64,000 nt of DNA from Siniperca chuatsi (lineage: Eukaryota; Chordata; Actinopteri; Centrarchiformes; Sinipercidae), in the NCBI RefSeq assembly GCF_020085105.1, contig NC_058045.1:14667833-14731832 (forward strand), given 5' to 3'. The notes under the pieces are model-generated. The model was given only the letters and a program-made list of their open reading frames with translations, made no database searches and was not told the origin of the DNA. This document shows, one piece after another, positions 29,201 through 40,510 of this stretch. Position numbers and translations under genes: made by a program. Each line of letters starts with the position of its first letter. The stretch's first letter is position 1.

Positions 29201-32200
29201 ATGTTCTCACACACATACTGTACACATACCCCACCCAGTGTCTTTCTGTATGTATAGACCACCATTCCCACCCTCCATGTCACACAGACTCATCCTCCAG
29301 AGGCCCCTGCCCTCTCTAAATATAGTGGGTGAGGGAATGAAAAGGACAGCGGGTCAGTGAACAAGTAATGAGTGTGACAGGATGATTTGTACACGAACCA
29401 TGCTCTCCACATTTTGATCTTCCTGGTCGGATCTGTTTTTTCCTTTACAACTCTTTTCAGTATAGATACATGTATCTCCCCCCTTCCTCCCTAATCCCTT
29501 CCCTTTATCTCGTCAACTATCCATTCCTAGTCCATTCCAATCTCCCTTTTCACCACTATTTGTTCTTCTCTAGTTCCACCCCCACCCCACATCATACAGG
29601 GTGTCTCTGCCTTATCTGTCTGTGTCTTGTCCCTTGTCTCATTGATGTCAGTGTGTTGATTTCATGATCCACTGCTGATTGGAGGCCTTCTCTGCCCAGC
29701 AACATAAACATGTCACAGGAACTGTGATGTCACATCCATGCAACTCCCCTCTCCGCCACAGCCAATACATCTCTGACTGCGGCTGTCCAGATAGCCAGAT
29801 CTAGATCATAGAGTTTGTCTGATAATTTGAAACCCTGGTGGCTGCAAATGAGGCTCTACAGAAATATGATTGTTCAGCATCACGTAACACACCCAACTGA
29901 ATGTATTTTAGCTGTAACAACAGTTGGATGGTCACTGCAAGGGTTTGTGTACCTACAAAACAATAGGTGTAGAAACATTGAATTTAAATATAGTATATCT
30001 TGGAACAATAGAGAGCCATGTAATGTTTCTTTCTGCCACAACTGTTTCAGCAGTGGTTAGTTTGTATTGTTGCTATGTTTGACAGTGAACCACATAGAGT
30101 CACTGAGAGAGCAACAGAGAGAAACAGAATGTGTGTTGGGTGAGTGTATGTGTTATTTTCAACAAGGCATGTTGCAAACAAGACTGGCACCATCTCAGGA
30201 CCTTGGAGATTGTGCGTCACAGACTTTGTCTTATACTGTCCCTTCCTTGAAACACTCACCCTCGCACAAACACTAAAACTCAGTTTCCTTATCGAAACGT
30301 TCCATTCACTTCCCTGTAAACATCCTGCAAGGCTGGCAGGTGCACGCACAATTTCTACCTCCCCTCCACAATCTGGCTCAAAAGAAGTCCCCACAACTCC
30401 AAAAAAACACACACACACACACATGCTCCTGACCCCTGCCCTCATGTTATGTGTTGTCTATACTTTGCAGGCTCTCAGGAATCGGACAGCTCCCAGACAG
30501 CTAAGAAGGACATGTTGGCAGCACTGAGGGCCAGGCAGGATGCTCTGGAGGAAACGCTAAGACAGAGACTTGAAGAACTCAAGAGCATCTGCATCAGAGA
30601 GGCGGTATGAGAAAACACAGACAGATTTGGCAAATATTTTGAAAACCAGAATACTTTTCAGCTCTTCCTTTCCAACTTAATTTATTTCCATGTCCCCTTT
30701 TCGTCTTTCCTAGGAGCTGACAGGAAAGCTTCCTAAGGAATATCCTCTGGATCCAGGAGAAGAGCCGCCCACAGTGAGACGGAAGATCGGTACTGCCTTC
30801 AAACTGGACGAGCAGAAAATTCTTCCTAAGGGAGAGGTGAAGCTCCAACTCCCTGTTCTTCTCAGTAGCACTTTATCACACTCTCAAATCTCCCCACTCC
30901 CCACACAGGCCAAATAAAAGCAGGAGGTCATCTAGTGGTGTCAATGTTTAAAACAAATACATAATACCACAAGTACCTGTGCCATGCACTCTGCTGCAGT
31001 GCAATATGTCGAATGGAGTGCTAATTAGTCAATAGTTTTTATCTCCTTTTAACCCAGTTGCGATGTTAATGATCCATTTATGATGGGCATTATAGATCAG
31101 AACTGGTGTTTAAAAGTTCTTATACAGTTATACAGTTGTTCAGGATTAACTTCATTTAAAATGCTCAGATAATGGTTGGGATGATGAATGACATAATGAT
31201 AAGTTAACCGATCCCTAATCATTTGGAACATTAGATAACAATGAAAAGCCACAGTCTGAGACGTCTTTGACCTTGTAAAAGTAGTTGCACTGCATCTTTG
31301 CCTTGCTGTCTTTTTGTGCCACAGCTAGATTTTCCAGAGCAGCAGAACTTCTAAAAATAGTCTGGCAGCATTCTCGCCACAGGAAGTGGTGATAGTAGGA
31401 TTGTGTGCACGCCTGTATGTGTGCAGGCATGTGTGTGTGGGTGTGTGTCGCTGAGGTTGTATGCTTTGAAAAGAATCCAGGGACACAATCTCACAAAGCT
31501 GCCTTGCAAGCAGAAAGATGTTTCTTAATTTAGATTGAACACCTTAAACTCATACACACACAGAAACAGAAGCCACTCTGGCAGTAGTGTGAAGGGATTG
31601 TTATAGAAAGGGATTCCTCAGAACTGAGGTAGTTTAGTAAGATGTTGACCCAAGTGAATACATCATCGTTCTGTCTCTCCGGAGGCAAGTGAAATCATGT
31701 GTGTTCTCACATATATGAGTGCACATATTACATGCACGCTGTACACAGTGTGTGTCACAGGATTGCCATGAGTTTATTTCCTTGTCTATAATCACATTCA
31801 CAAGTTTTTACTATACTATGCTATTCAACAGGATACTACATCATATATATTGCAGTATGTAGATACACATTTTGCAGTGCAGTAAACATATATGCAATAC
31901 ATTTGCAGCATGACAGAGTATGTTTTACTTGGTCCACCTAATAGTCTCTGCTCCACAAATCTCAGGAGGAGTGAAACGGAGGGGAGGATGGATTGATGGA
32001 GAGGTGTTATTATTGGGGGACAGAGGGTCTCAATAGAGAATATCCAGTGGTGAGAAAATGCAGGGCTGCAGCACAGATAAATGATTTCCGCAGTGTGTTT
32101 TCTCTGGCAAGGCTTTGTGTGTGTGTCTAACCAAATACGTTGCATGGGAGAGTTACCGTCTGAATACTTGTCTGCAAACTAAGCCTTGTTGTTTTTGGAT

Positions 32201-35200
32201 TGTGCGTCAATATCTGTTGCTAAAACTGTGAGTGAATCCAGTGTTTTTGTGCTTGTGTTATTCAGAGTTTGCACTCATGTTTGTGTGTGTGTGCTTATCC
32301 CAGGAAGAGGAACTGGAGCGTTTGGAGCGGGAGTTTGCCATTCAGTCCCAGATTACAGAGGCAGCCAGGCGTCTTGCCAGCGATCCTCACGTGAGCAGCA
32401 AGAAGCTGAAGAAACAGAGGAAGACTTCTTATCTGAACGCACTGAAGAAGCTCCAGGAAATTGAGAACTCTATCAATGAGTACCGGGTCCGCTCTGGCAA
32501 GAAGCCTACGCAGAGGGCATCGCTTATCATAGAGGGTACCAATATACTCCTATTCACTGGAGGAAAATTTGATTGTTTTCATATCTCTTATTTTTCTATT
32601 AGCTGTAGTTGTCACCACACACAGCAGTATTCTTCTCAAGTACTGTTTAGAGCGGTAATAGAAGTCCATACATTGGATTTTTCCAACATTGTTGTTTTAT
32701 ACATCAAAGATTTGTAAACATGAGGGTTTTAAGCTTTTAGATTTTGTAATTGTATGATGTCTAATCTCTTGTTTTTGTTTCTCTGTCTTATAGAGGCCAA
32801 TATTGGTTCTGAAGACAGTTCATTGTCTGATGCACTGGTCTTGGATGATGGTGAGTCTCTATCTTTCACATTAACTCGCTGATGCGTGTGCTTTTGTGGC
32901 TCATGATAATGATTTTATTGAATGTTATCCTATCTTAATTGCTCTAACTTCAGTCTTCAATTTCACTGTATTTCAGATGATCCTCAAGTTACAGGTACCC
33001 CCACCTTCTCTCCAGTAGCATCACCCCACAAGGGCCTCCCTCCTCGACCACCATCTCACAGTCGGCCCCCTCCACCGCAGTCCCTGGATGGCCTGCGACA
33101 CCTACACTACACACGCTCTGACTACGATAAATCACCCATCAAACCCAAGATGTGGAGTGAATCGTCACTGGATGAGCCCTATGAAAAAGTCAAGAAGCGC
33201 TCCTCTCACTCCAGGTATGAGGGAGTTTATCTTAACTAGCCCTTTCAAATAGAGCTGCTGTATATTAACATATATGTGTGAGGCTGCCCAGAATTATTTT
33301 AATCAACCACAAGTGCACAATTTGCAGAATTGTTTAGTCATCTCAAATGTAACTAATCCAATGAAAATTAGCAGTAATGTGCAGTAGGTTGTGAAAGGAG
33401 TATATTTGTAATAGAATGTATTATATTATAAATTATGCTTGTTTTCCTTGCCTCTTTGTCAAGTCACAGGCGTTTCCCAAGCTCTGGCAGTGCAGAAGCA
33501 GGGGGTAGCAACTCTCTGCAGAGCAGTCCCATCAGGAGCCTCCCTCACTGGAACTCTCAGTCCAGCATGCCATCAACCCCGGACCTTAGGACCAGGACTC
33601 CACACTACGTACATTCCACTAGGTCAGTCTTTATACCTTCAATTTTTTACTGGTTGTCCAAGACCTATATCTCTCTTGTAAACATTCTTCTTGGTTCTAC
33701 ATCTTACAGGTCAGTGGACATCAGTCCCACACGTCTGCACAGTCTCGCTCAGCACTTTAGGAACCGCAGCTCAAGCCTTGAGTCCCAGGGCAAACTGTTG
33801 GCCTCCGAGCCCGATGCTCACCCGCACACCCTGGGCACACTGGGCAGCCCTGACTTCTTTCTGGGCCCAGGACGCAGCTCCAATGGCTCTGACCCACTGG
33901 ACGACTGCTCATCCTGCACCAGCCAAAGCAGCTCAGAGCATTACTACCCCTCTGGTGGAGCCCCTGGCAGCAACCCCAACTACTCTACTCTGGGAGAGGA
34001 CTCACCCTCCAAAGCCAGGCAGAGGCAGAGGCAAAGGCACAGGTAAGAGCAGGAGAGATGCAGGAAAAGAGGCTTTCTTTACACAAACCATTTTTTTGAC
34101 AAAATGTATTAAATGTAAAGAAATTTATTATTATTATATATATTTATTATTATATTTTTTTCAGTTCAGTAGCGAGATTGATGTTTGTGTTGTCTTTTGT
34201 TCTTTTCCCAGGTCTGCAGGTCACCTGGGTTCCTCTAACTCCGGCTCCATGCCAAACTTGGCAGCTAAGAACGGCTCTGGTGGAGGCTCAGGTGGAGGTG
34301 TGATGGGAGGGGGACACCACGGAGTCTACCTCCACAGCCAGAGCCAGCCCTCCTCCCAGTACCGCATCAAGGAGTACCCGCTATACGTGGAGGGTAGCCC
34401 CAACCCTGTGGTGGTGCGCAGCCTAGAGAGTGATCAGGAGGGTCACTACAGCGTGAAGGCCCAGTTCAAGACCTCCAGCTCCTACACAGCCGGGGGACTG
34501 TACAAGGAGGCCTGGGGGGGAGAGGAGGGAGGAGAGGGGAGCGGCCGACTTACGCCATCGCGCTCTCAGATCGTACGGACTCCGTCATTGGGGCGAGAGG
34601 GTGGTGGAGGCGGAGGAGGGGGGAGAGCAGCAGTGTCTGAAGAGCTGCGGTGCTGGTACCAGAGGTCCTCGGGGAGCCTGAAGGAGAGAAGTCACTCACA
34701 TTCGGGGTCTACTTCCTCTGAGACAGGGTCGCAGCAAGGCACTCTGGGACATGGTCGAGGGAGTAGAGTAGGGACACTCGCCAAGGGCTCACCAGGTGGG
34801 TCTAATTCTTTTGTTCATTAAACCCTTCTCATATGGGTAAAGAGTATCATCATGTGTTTTAGGTAAAAGCCTTAGACTGTCCCTGTTTGTTACGATTAGC
34901 ATAAGTTTTGTTTATTTAGAGGTTCTAATTATAAATGTCCAGTTTAGAAAATACTGCCCGGTGTGAGGGTCAAACTCAAAACCTTCAGATTATGAGACTG
35001 ACGCACTGCCTACTGCGCCACTGAGGCCTGTATATGATAATTAATTTGTGTTTACATGTTCTAACAATAACTGAGCACAAAGAGTAGCGATGCACACTCT
35101 ACTATTGTAGGTGGCCCCATTTTTTCTTCATTGGATGACAATTCATCTTTGCTTGTCTCTGCTGCTATAACAAATAAATCCAAATTATTTGGCCAATGCA

Positions 35201-36363
35201 TAATCTGTTAGCAATATCAAATATCACTGCATCAACTAAACTTACACATCAAAAATTAAAGTCTTTTTTTTTTCATGGAAATCTGGATACAGCGTAAGAC
35301 TGTGTTTGACAAGTCTACAGTAATACAGGGCTGGATAAGAGATAAAAAGAATCAATGTCCTGTGTGAGATTTGAACTCACAGCCTTCAGATTATGAAACA
35401 GACTCACCACCTACTGAACCAACAAGGTCTGTATTGGTCAGCATGATGTAGGATTTATGTGACATGACGCCTGAGGCAAATGGGCTTTGTGATACTGAGA
35501 CGACATCCCCCGAACCCCATACGTAGTTGAAATTCCTCTGCCCCTCACCTCACTGTACCCTCTGTTATGTGTGTTTCTCTTTGTCGCTGTATCTCATGCT
35601 GCATGTGTTGTATCTCTTTAAGCATGACTGACATTTCAGTTTTCCCCATAGCTGCATCCCCTCACAGCCAGAGGAGTATGACGCCCTCCAGCGAACACGC
35701 AGCCACACCCACTCCCCCCTGTAGCCCACAGCACATCCTCAACTGGCAGAGCGGGTAAGAGACACACCGACACAGACACACACAGCAGCAGCAAACCGGG
35801 GTGACAAGACGTTTGAAGCCGGATATGAATTTATGTTAATTTAGGACAAACTGCATCTTGGCTACTCAGCTTCTATCTCTCCATCTTTATCCAAACCTAA
35901 CTAACATCCTCACAAGCTTTTGACTGTCTGTTGTATCTGTGTCAGCTAATTTTGTTTTTCACTGTTGAACTAATCCCAATCCTAAAGAATAATTTTTATA
36001 TGATTTTGGGTTCTATTTCCAAACCTTTTTCATACTCATAATCAAATGATGTCACTCCTCTTGACTTTTTATTCGATTCTGCTGTTTGTGTTAAAGTTTC
36101 AGTCACTGCATCTTTGTTCCTTGTTTCTTCACTCTTTTTCCTCTGTTCTTCCTGTCATCTCTCACACCCTCTGATTATCTTTCCCTCATGGAAAATTCTC
36201 TTATTACCTAATATTTGTCATTTCTTTCTCGTCCCTCTTTCTGTCTGCACTAACCCTCCTTTCCTTGTGTGTGTGTCCTCTCTCCTGGTTTAGAGGCACA
36301 GCAGACAGCTCTCCTACTGAGGACGTCTGTCAGTCTCCCCCTCAGCCCAGCTCTGACGCATAG
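6670..36363 (+). CDS. frmd4a: FERM domain-containing protein 4A (FRMD4A) scaffold, complete
   Basis: Family knowledge: FRMD4A scaffolds cytohesin Arf-GEFs with Par3 at epithelial junctions and links polarity to ARF6. Coding exons: 6670-6735, 11721-11815, 13437-13529, 16338-16422, 18681-18737, 19588-19610, 21679-21762, 21870-21935, 22032-22089, 22318-22404, 27051-27127, 28094-28232, 28933-29074, 30471-30604, 30714-30836, 32304-32535, 32794-32850, 32977-33214, 33464-33622, 33710-34042, 34212-34795, 35652-35754, 36294-36363. All have GT-AG borders and phases that join without a stop, giving 1034 aa, close to my memory of human (~1039). Residues ~1-320 are a FERM domain (start MTEGRRCQVHLLDD; WWLGLSYKGIFQYD). 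Residues ~360-510 form the cytohesin-binding coiled coil (LRQRLEELKS, KKLKKQRKTSYLNALKK). The rest is a Ser/Pro/Gly-rich tail with SSIRSLPHWNSQSSMP-like and RIKEYPLYVEG blocks and poly-Gly runs. The tail matches FRMD4A better than FRMD4B. The start is the exon-initial ATG; a longer upstream N-terminus is possible. Confidence 0.93.
7902..7962. repeat. (CT)n microsatellite in frmd4a intron
   Basis: About 30 uninterrupted CT units in the large intron after the first coding exon (6,736-11,720). The rest of that intron shows only short CA/GT tracts (for example near 9,659-9,682 and 10,810-10,828) and a purine-rich stretch around 7,660-7,830. Confidence 0.95.
15059..15091. repeat. (CA)n microsatellite in frmd4a intron
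   Basis: Run of about 16 CA units after a CT-rich stretch. Shorter GT tracts sit near 15,859-15,884 and 15,987-16,001 in the same intron (13,530-16,337), which otherwise shows no recognisable element. Confidence 0.9.
17440..17690 (+). repeat. Possible dimeric tRNA-derived SINE fragment
   Basis: Two tRNA-like heads lie in tandem in the 16,423-18,680 intron. The first has an A-box-like tgtagtttaagcc near 17,450 and a B-box-like gagttcaagcccc at 17,479-17,491. The second has taaccaagtagttaggg near 17,561 and tgattcagtcccacca near 17,605-17,620. Both have diverged from a foldable tRNA, so this reads as an old SINE remnant rather than a working tRNA gene. Family assignment is not possible from sequence alone. 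Confidence 0.4.
19281..19343. repeat. (GT)31 microsatellite
   Basis: Perfect GT run in the intron between the frmd4a exons at 18,681 and 19,588. Confidence 0.95.
23093..23169. repeat. (GT)38 microsatellite
   Basis: The longest GT run in the window, in the 4.6-kb intron 22,405-27,050. Confidence 0.95.
23578..23631. repeat. 27-bp tandem duplication
   Basis: The unit aaagagttaatagcattccc plus acacaag occurs twice, head to tail, with no mismatch. It sits inside a longer repeat-like tract (about 23,395-23,660) that has several copies of an 'attcacaaa' phrase and 'ttgcgg' motifs. Exact identity suggests a recent slip or duplication. Confidence 0.85.
26019..26082. repeat. (GT)32 microsatellite
   Basis: Perfect GT run, with a second shorter (GT)14 run at about 26,189-26,217. 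Confidence 0.95.
26380..27009 (+). promoter_or_regulatory. Possible intragenic promoter upstream of frmd4a exon 11
   Basis: A purine-rich stretch leads into a TATA-like cataaaacg at 26,420-26,428. Several hundred bases of less repetitive sequence follow, ending near a good donor-like gtgagt at 27,010. The next coding exon (27,051) is only 41 bases further, too close for a normal intron, so any transcript starting here would have to read straight into that exon or splice to 28,094. No in-frame start is obvious. This is a weak call based on composition. Confidence 0.2.
28348..28883. mobile_element. hAT-type MITE with perfect TIRs and 8-bp target duplication
   Basis: The element starts with TAGGGGTGTAACGGT and ends with its exact reverse complement ACCGTTACACCCCTA. 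It is flanked on both sides by the identical 8-mer CTGCTTAA (28,340-28,347 and 28,884-28,891). An 8-bp target duplication with short TIRs is the hallmark of hAT transposons. At 536 bp, with no transposase-like frame, it is non-autonomous. It lies in the frmd4a intron 28,233-28,932, only 49 bases before the next exon. The intact TIRs and duplication suggest fairly recent insertion. Confidence 0.88.
29087..29116. repeat. (GT)n microsatellite next to frmd4a donor
   Basis: About 14 GT units begin 12 bases after the donor of the 28,933-29,074 exon. Confidence 0.85.
34955..35027 (-). pseudogene. tRNA-Met(CAT)-like pseudogene 1
   Basis: Read on the minus strand this matches an elongator tRNA-Met: start GCCTCAG, D-arm GGCGCAGTAGGC, anticodon loop CTCATAA, T-loop region GAGTTTGACCCTC, end GGGCA. 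The outer acceptor pairs form (G-C, C-G, C-G), but the inner three positions (5-68, 6-67, 7-66) and one T-stem pair do not. It is therefore a decayed tRNA or SINE head rather than a clear functional gene. It lies in the frmd4a intron 34,796-35,651. Confidence 0.7.
35356..35429 (-). pseudogene. tRNA-Met(CAT)-like pseudogene 2
   Basis: This is a second copy on the same strand, about 330 bases from the first. It keeps the anticodon-loop phrase TTTCATAATCTGAAGG and the T-arm GTGAGTTCAAATCTCAC, whose stem pairs perfectly. Its D-arm (GGTTCAGTAGGTGG) and acceptor stem have drifted. It is more diverged than copy 1 in the 5' half and better kept in the T-arm. Confidence 0.65.
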
Positions 36364-36365
36364 AG
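36294..36365 (+). CDS. frmd4a: frmd4a 72-nt cassette exon carrying the stop codon
   Basis: The acceptor tggtttag/AGGC opens the exon. It encodes a 23-residue end ...EDVCQSPPQPSSDA then TAG at 36,361-36,363, and a donor-like AG/gtactg follows two bases later. As a 72-nt unit it keeps phase, so it can be included (stop here, 1034 aa) or skipped. When it is included the stop lies so close to the next junction that nonsense-mediated decay would not be expected. I recall the mammalian FRMD4A end (...SESPPHQSTDE) as the same length, which fits a conserved cassette. Confidence 0.8.
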
Positions 36366-36937
36366 GTACTGTCTGTGGTCTCAGCCTCCCAGTGGTCTAA
36401 ACCTACAATGTACTGTTGGGAAAACACAGCAGCGGCATAACAGAGAGAAAATAACCTTGAACAAAAAATATAATGGGACAGCAGTGCCAAAGTCACTCAC
36501 AATCAGACTTTTATTCATAGAAATCTGTGGGTACACAATTCTAAAAGTATTATGCACTCATGCGACATGTTTACTAGTCACTTATATCATCAACTGTGGG
36601 GGGCTGACAATGGGAAATGTGCACAACTTCTTGCTTTTTGACGTTGGCGGTATCTGTGTCATGTACTCTTTCTCTGGCTGAATCTGTGTCTGATCTCTGC
36701 ATGTGCTCTGCTCTGTGGTCTGACACTGACACTTACAGGATTTACTAATAGAAATACTTAACCATCTGCTGTATGTGTTGTAACAGAGAACATTCTTTAA
36801 CAAAAGAAAACTATCTCAAGAGCAGATAAACACTTGAAACCATTTAGATGATAGTATCTGGAATGTTAATTTGCCTTTTGAAATAAAACGCTTTTCTCTG
36901 AAGTCAGTCTTATCCTGGTTTGTGTCGTCCTCTGCAG

Positions 36938-37040
36938 GTCTTTCAGTGACAGCTGTTTTCTCAGCAGCCCCTTGTGTTCAGAGCTGGCAGATGTGCAGTG
37001 GTATGGACACGACAAGGCCAAACCTGGAACCCTGGTTTGA
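36938..37040 (+). CDS. frmd4a: frmd4a alternative last coding exon ending in PDZ-ligand-like TLV
   Basis: The acceptor cctctgcag/GTC is in the right phase to follow the 35,652-35,754 exon directly. The join reads SFSDSCFLSSPLCSELADVQ, then WYGHDKAKPGTLV and TGA at 37,038-37,040, giving a 1045-aa protein. The open frame through a whole exon with a correct acceptor and a plausible conserved end makes chance unlikely. The terminal T-L-V fits a class I PDZ ligand (S/T-x-hydrophobic), which the cassette-containing form lacks. Use of this exon is inferred and needs transcript support. Confidence 0.75.
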
Positions 37041-40000
37041 GACCTTCCTATAGGGCCCAGAAAAGTCCCATTGCCCTCTCCTACTGTCCCTCAATACTAC
37101 CCATCGACAACCGACAACCTCATCCTTATGGCCCTACAAAAACCCTGCCCTGACCGGACTGGCGGACTGGACATGAACCTCCCTCCTCCCTAAATCCTGC
37201 CCTCCATCCATCTCACCACCTCTTTATTATGCCCTTCTATCACAGCTCAGCTGGACAGGGACACACTTGCTGGGCTCTGATAAGGGCTGATTTCACAGGA
37301 CAGACTGAGAAGTGCCACCTCAGCTGTTGAATTGTTGCCCTACAGCACATCAGAGCCCGTTCTTTAATCACCCTCAGCACACATGCAATGGGGCAAGGGG
37401 GAAGGAGCGATGGGAAGAGAGAGCACAGAAAAATATCAAACATACAACTCAAACTCAACAGAACCAACATCGGCCATTCCAGGATCTGTTTCATATCTCA
37501 TCTTTGATCCCCAGACCTTACTAACTCCAGTGCACTGCCACCCAATCAGAGGATACCTGCTGGATTTGAGCCACCAGTTTAAAACCCATTTCCAGGCCCA
37601 AATGAACTGTGTTCCATTAATGTTGTTTGGTTTTTTTGTTTATTTCTCCCTGCATATTTATAAAAAGAGAAGATGACAGACTTTTCAAGAAATCTGGATT
37701 AACAAACATTTAGATGACAAATTCAACCCCTCTCAGTTTAACCCACAACCAAAGACAACTACTGGATTGACTGGTCACACCAGGGTCCCTGGGTTGGTGC
37801 CCCTGCAGAAAAGTGACCGTCAGTCATCTGTATGAGAGTGAATTCACAGTGACAATATCAGAATGGTTTATAGGACTCTATCTGGGATATTGATGAGGAC
37901 TATAGCAATAACAAACATTGTACAAGTATATGAACTGGTTGGAATCTACGGAGTGAATTGAAAGCAGGCATTTTGCCGTGTTCTCTGCCTTGTGATGCTT
38001 GGAGTAAAGGATTATTGGTGCATCACAGGGAGAATTTGGAGTTGTGGTTATTGGGTTTGGCATTAATCTATGCTTATTTCAGTGACTTCATCATTCATGT
38101 TTATTTAATGTCTTTAGTCTTGACAAGTTCTCTCTCCACAACAGTTTGTTTGGCCACATGGTGCATTGTGATCAATGCTAAGCCAGAGCGGTGGGGGGCG
38201 GGGGGGTGAAGGGTCATTCGGGGTGGTAACATGACCACATCAAGTCACAAGTACTCCAACATTTGATTTTGACTGTAATTTTGATATAGAAACAAGACTT
38301 TCTGATATTCCACATTTTCACCCCTGCAAGTAAAAGATGATTGGCTGTTGGCATTACTTGTGTTTGATATTGAGGCTTTTCAGTGATAAATCTCTACAGT
38401 GAATCATCTTTTTTTTATCACTAGTGTCTCGTCTTCTCCAATGGTCTTGTCTCTGTACCAGTCCTCATCATGCTGAGCATCTGCCAGTCCCTTTTATAGC
38501 ACTGTGTTTTCTCTCATCTTTCTGTCCATCTCTTCAGCATGACAGGAGCAGTCTGAACTCAGTGCCAGCTAGAACACACACAATGACGGTCACAACACCT
38601 TATATTATGGGCACGCATGAGAACAAGTTTATCAGTGCCAAACATGTTGGTGCTTTACATTTGTAAATCAGCTCTGAAACAACCGCTCCTTCAAGCTACA
38701 AACCCCTTCAAATCCCAGCAGTGAATCCCCACAGTCTATAGCCATTGTATAAAACAGCAGCAAGCCAGAAGACACTCAACAGACTTCTCTATGATTTGGC
38801 ATCAGGTGTAGTAGGAGTTGGACTTTGAAAAGCACAACATTAATAATGTCTATGAGGGCTGGACCTACAATTAGTGTGTTCTTATTTTCCACTCTCAATG
38901 TTTTAATGAGCTGTATCAAAGTGCATAAGCGAAAACTAGAAAAGCTAGAACCACAGACAAGATGTTAAACAATAGTGCTCTTTTTATTAGTATATGGACA
39001 CTGATGAATTTCAGGTTGACAGCAATTAATACCCCACTGTCAGGGCAGAAGAGAAGCCATAGCTAGAGCTGAAACAAACAATTATTTAACAAACACATCC
39101 CAATCAACAATCAGATATTCAGAACAGGGTTAGAAAAGCACACCTGGTTTTGTACGAAGGAAGTAGAACTCTGCATGTTTTAGCTGTCCCCGAATCAGTC
39201 TCCCTCATCTTTCCCTAAACAGAGTATATGTTGAGAATTGTTTTATTGTTGCACAAAGTCTGAATTAATCTAATGACAGATTCAACATCTCAGTGATAGA
39301 GAGAAGTGGACATGTTTTTTTCAGTCTTATAGCACCATTATGTCTGGATAATCGGTGTAACATGCTGTATGGAACGTATCTTACCCTGTCCCTCATTGTG
39401 TTGTGTTTCCTTTATGCACCGACATCAGTTGTTGTAATCTGCCACTTTCTAGACTATTTAAGTAAGAAGGTTTAGCACACCCCCTGCATGGTTGGTTCTC
39501 CAAGAGTTGTCCACCCATGCCTGGTCAAATTTGATCAGTCTTTACCCAGGATTGGAACCAGCACTCCCTGGTTACCGTCTCATAGAAATTAATTACTCCA
39601 GTGTATTCAAGTCACCTATTAGAGTACACATTTGATCCTGCTTTGCTCACTCAAAGTCTTTGCCCACCGTTTGAGTGCTAAAGACACAATCCATTGCATG
39701 CCACGCAAATCCACTGACAAATAAAGACCCCAAAGACGTTCCGCATCCGACTTCTATACGATAACATTAGCACGTCTTGCTCCATAGTGTTTCCTCTCCC
39801 CCAGAAAGCCCCATTTTGACCTTGTGGTAATCTCTGACCTCTGAGACCGATGTGAAGAAGTGTGACGTCCCTTCCCTCTGTAGCTCCAAACACACCATAT
39901 TTTCTGTGCTCCATAGAAATGTGTGAGGTTTTTGTAATATTCCAAGAGAAATGAACTAACTCTTTTATCAGTCTTTTCCTGTATGTACGGAGGGGCACTG

Positions 40001-40510
40001 TAAGGTTTTGTGGGGTTTTTAACATTCACATTCATTGTTTTAACAATGTTCCATTTTATATGAACCAGTATTGTTTTTGTTTTTTTAGTTCTGACATTGT
40101 AACAACCCTTTCAGGTGCTACAAAATGACCAGTTACTGCTTTGTCACGTAGGATCTAGACATCTCTCCATTGTTATCAATAGATTCAATACCAGGTGTGC
40201 AAAATGAAGCTTATTTTAACAAACAGTTTAATAGTAGAACACTTCCCCTACCAGACAATAGAGCATGTAACTTGATTTTATCAGTTCTGTTCAACTGTAA
40301 CAATACATTAAAGGTGTTGTAGAAAAAATGTGGAATTGATTAAAAAAACTGAATTCCACAGTTAATTTATTCTTTTTTCTATTAAAAATTTGTATAGTAA
40401 CTTTACATTTTTCAAAACTGTGTTGTTGGAAAATTGATGATAAATTTTCAAGATGAGAAGCCGTGGTGGTTCTTGAGAGTAAGAAAAATAAATTATTGAT
40501 GAATGTTCTC
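37041..40510 (+). other. frmd4a: frmd4a 3' UTR and poly(A) signal
   Basis: No gene-like frames follow the last frmd4a exon for 3.4 kb and no microsatellites interrupt it, as expected for a long 3' UTR. The best 3' end signal is AATAAA at 40,487-40,492, followed within 30-50 bases by a T/GT-rich tract (tttgtctgttttgttttctctc). An earlier AATAAA lies near 39,720. The exact end is inferred. Confidence 0.5.

Noticed and set aside
32232-32717. 161-residue frame as one exon
   Set aside because: Only 32,304-32,535 is exon; the rest is intron read-through beyond a good donor.
33691-34821. 376-residue open frame on + strand
   Set aside because: It runs through two real frmd4a exons in mixed frames and across an intron. 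The second part is the true exon 34,212-34,795; the first part is the wrong frame of exon 33,710-34,042.
36871-37053. 60-residue frame over the alternative frmd4a last exon as a separate gene
   Set aside because: It is another frame of the same exon; the frame joined from 35,754 gives the FRMD4-like ending instead.
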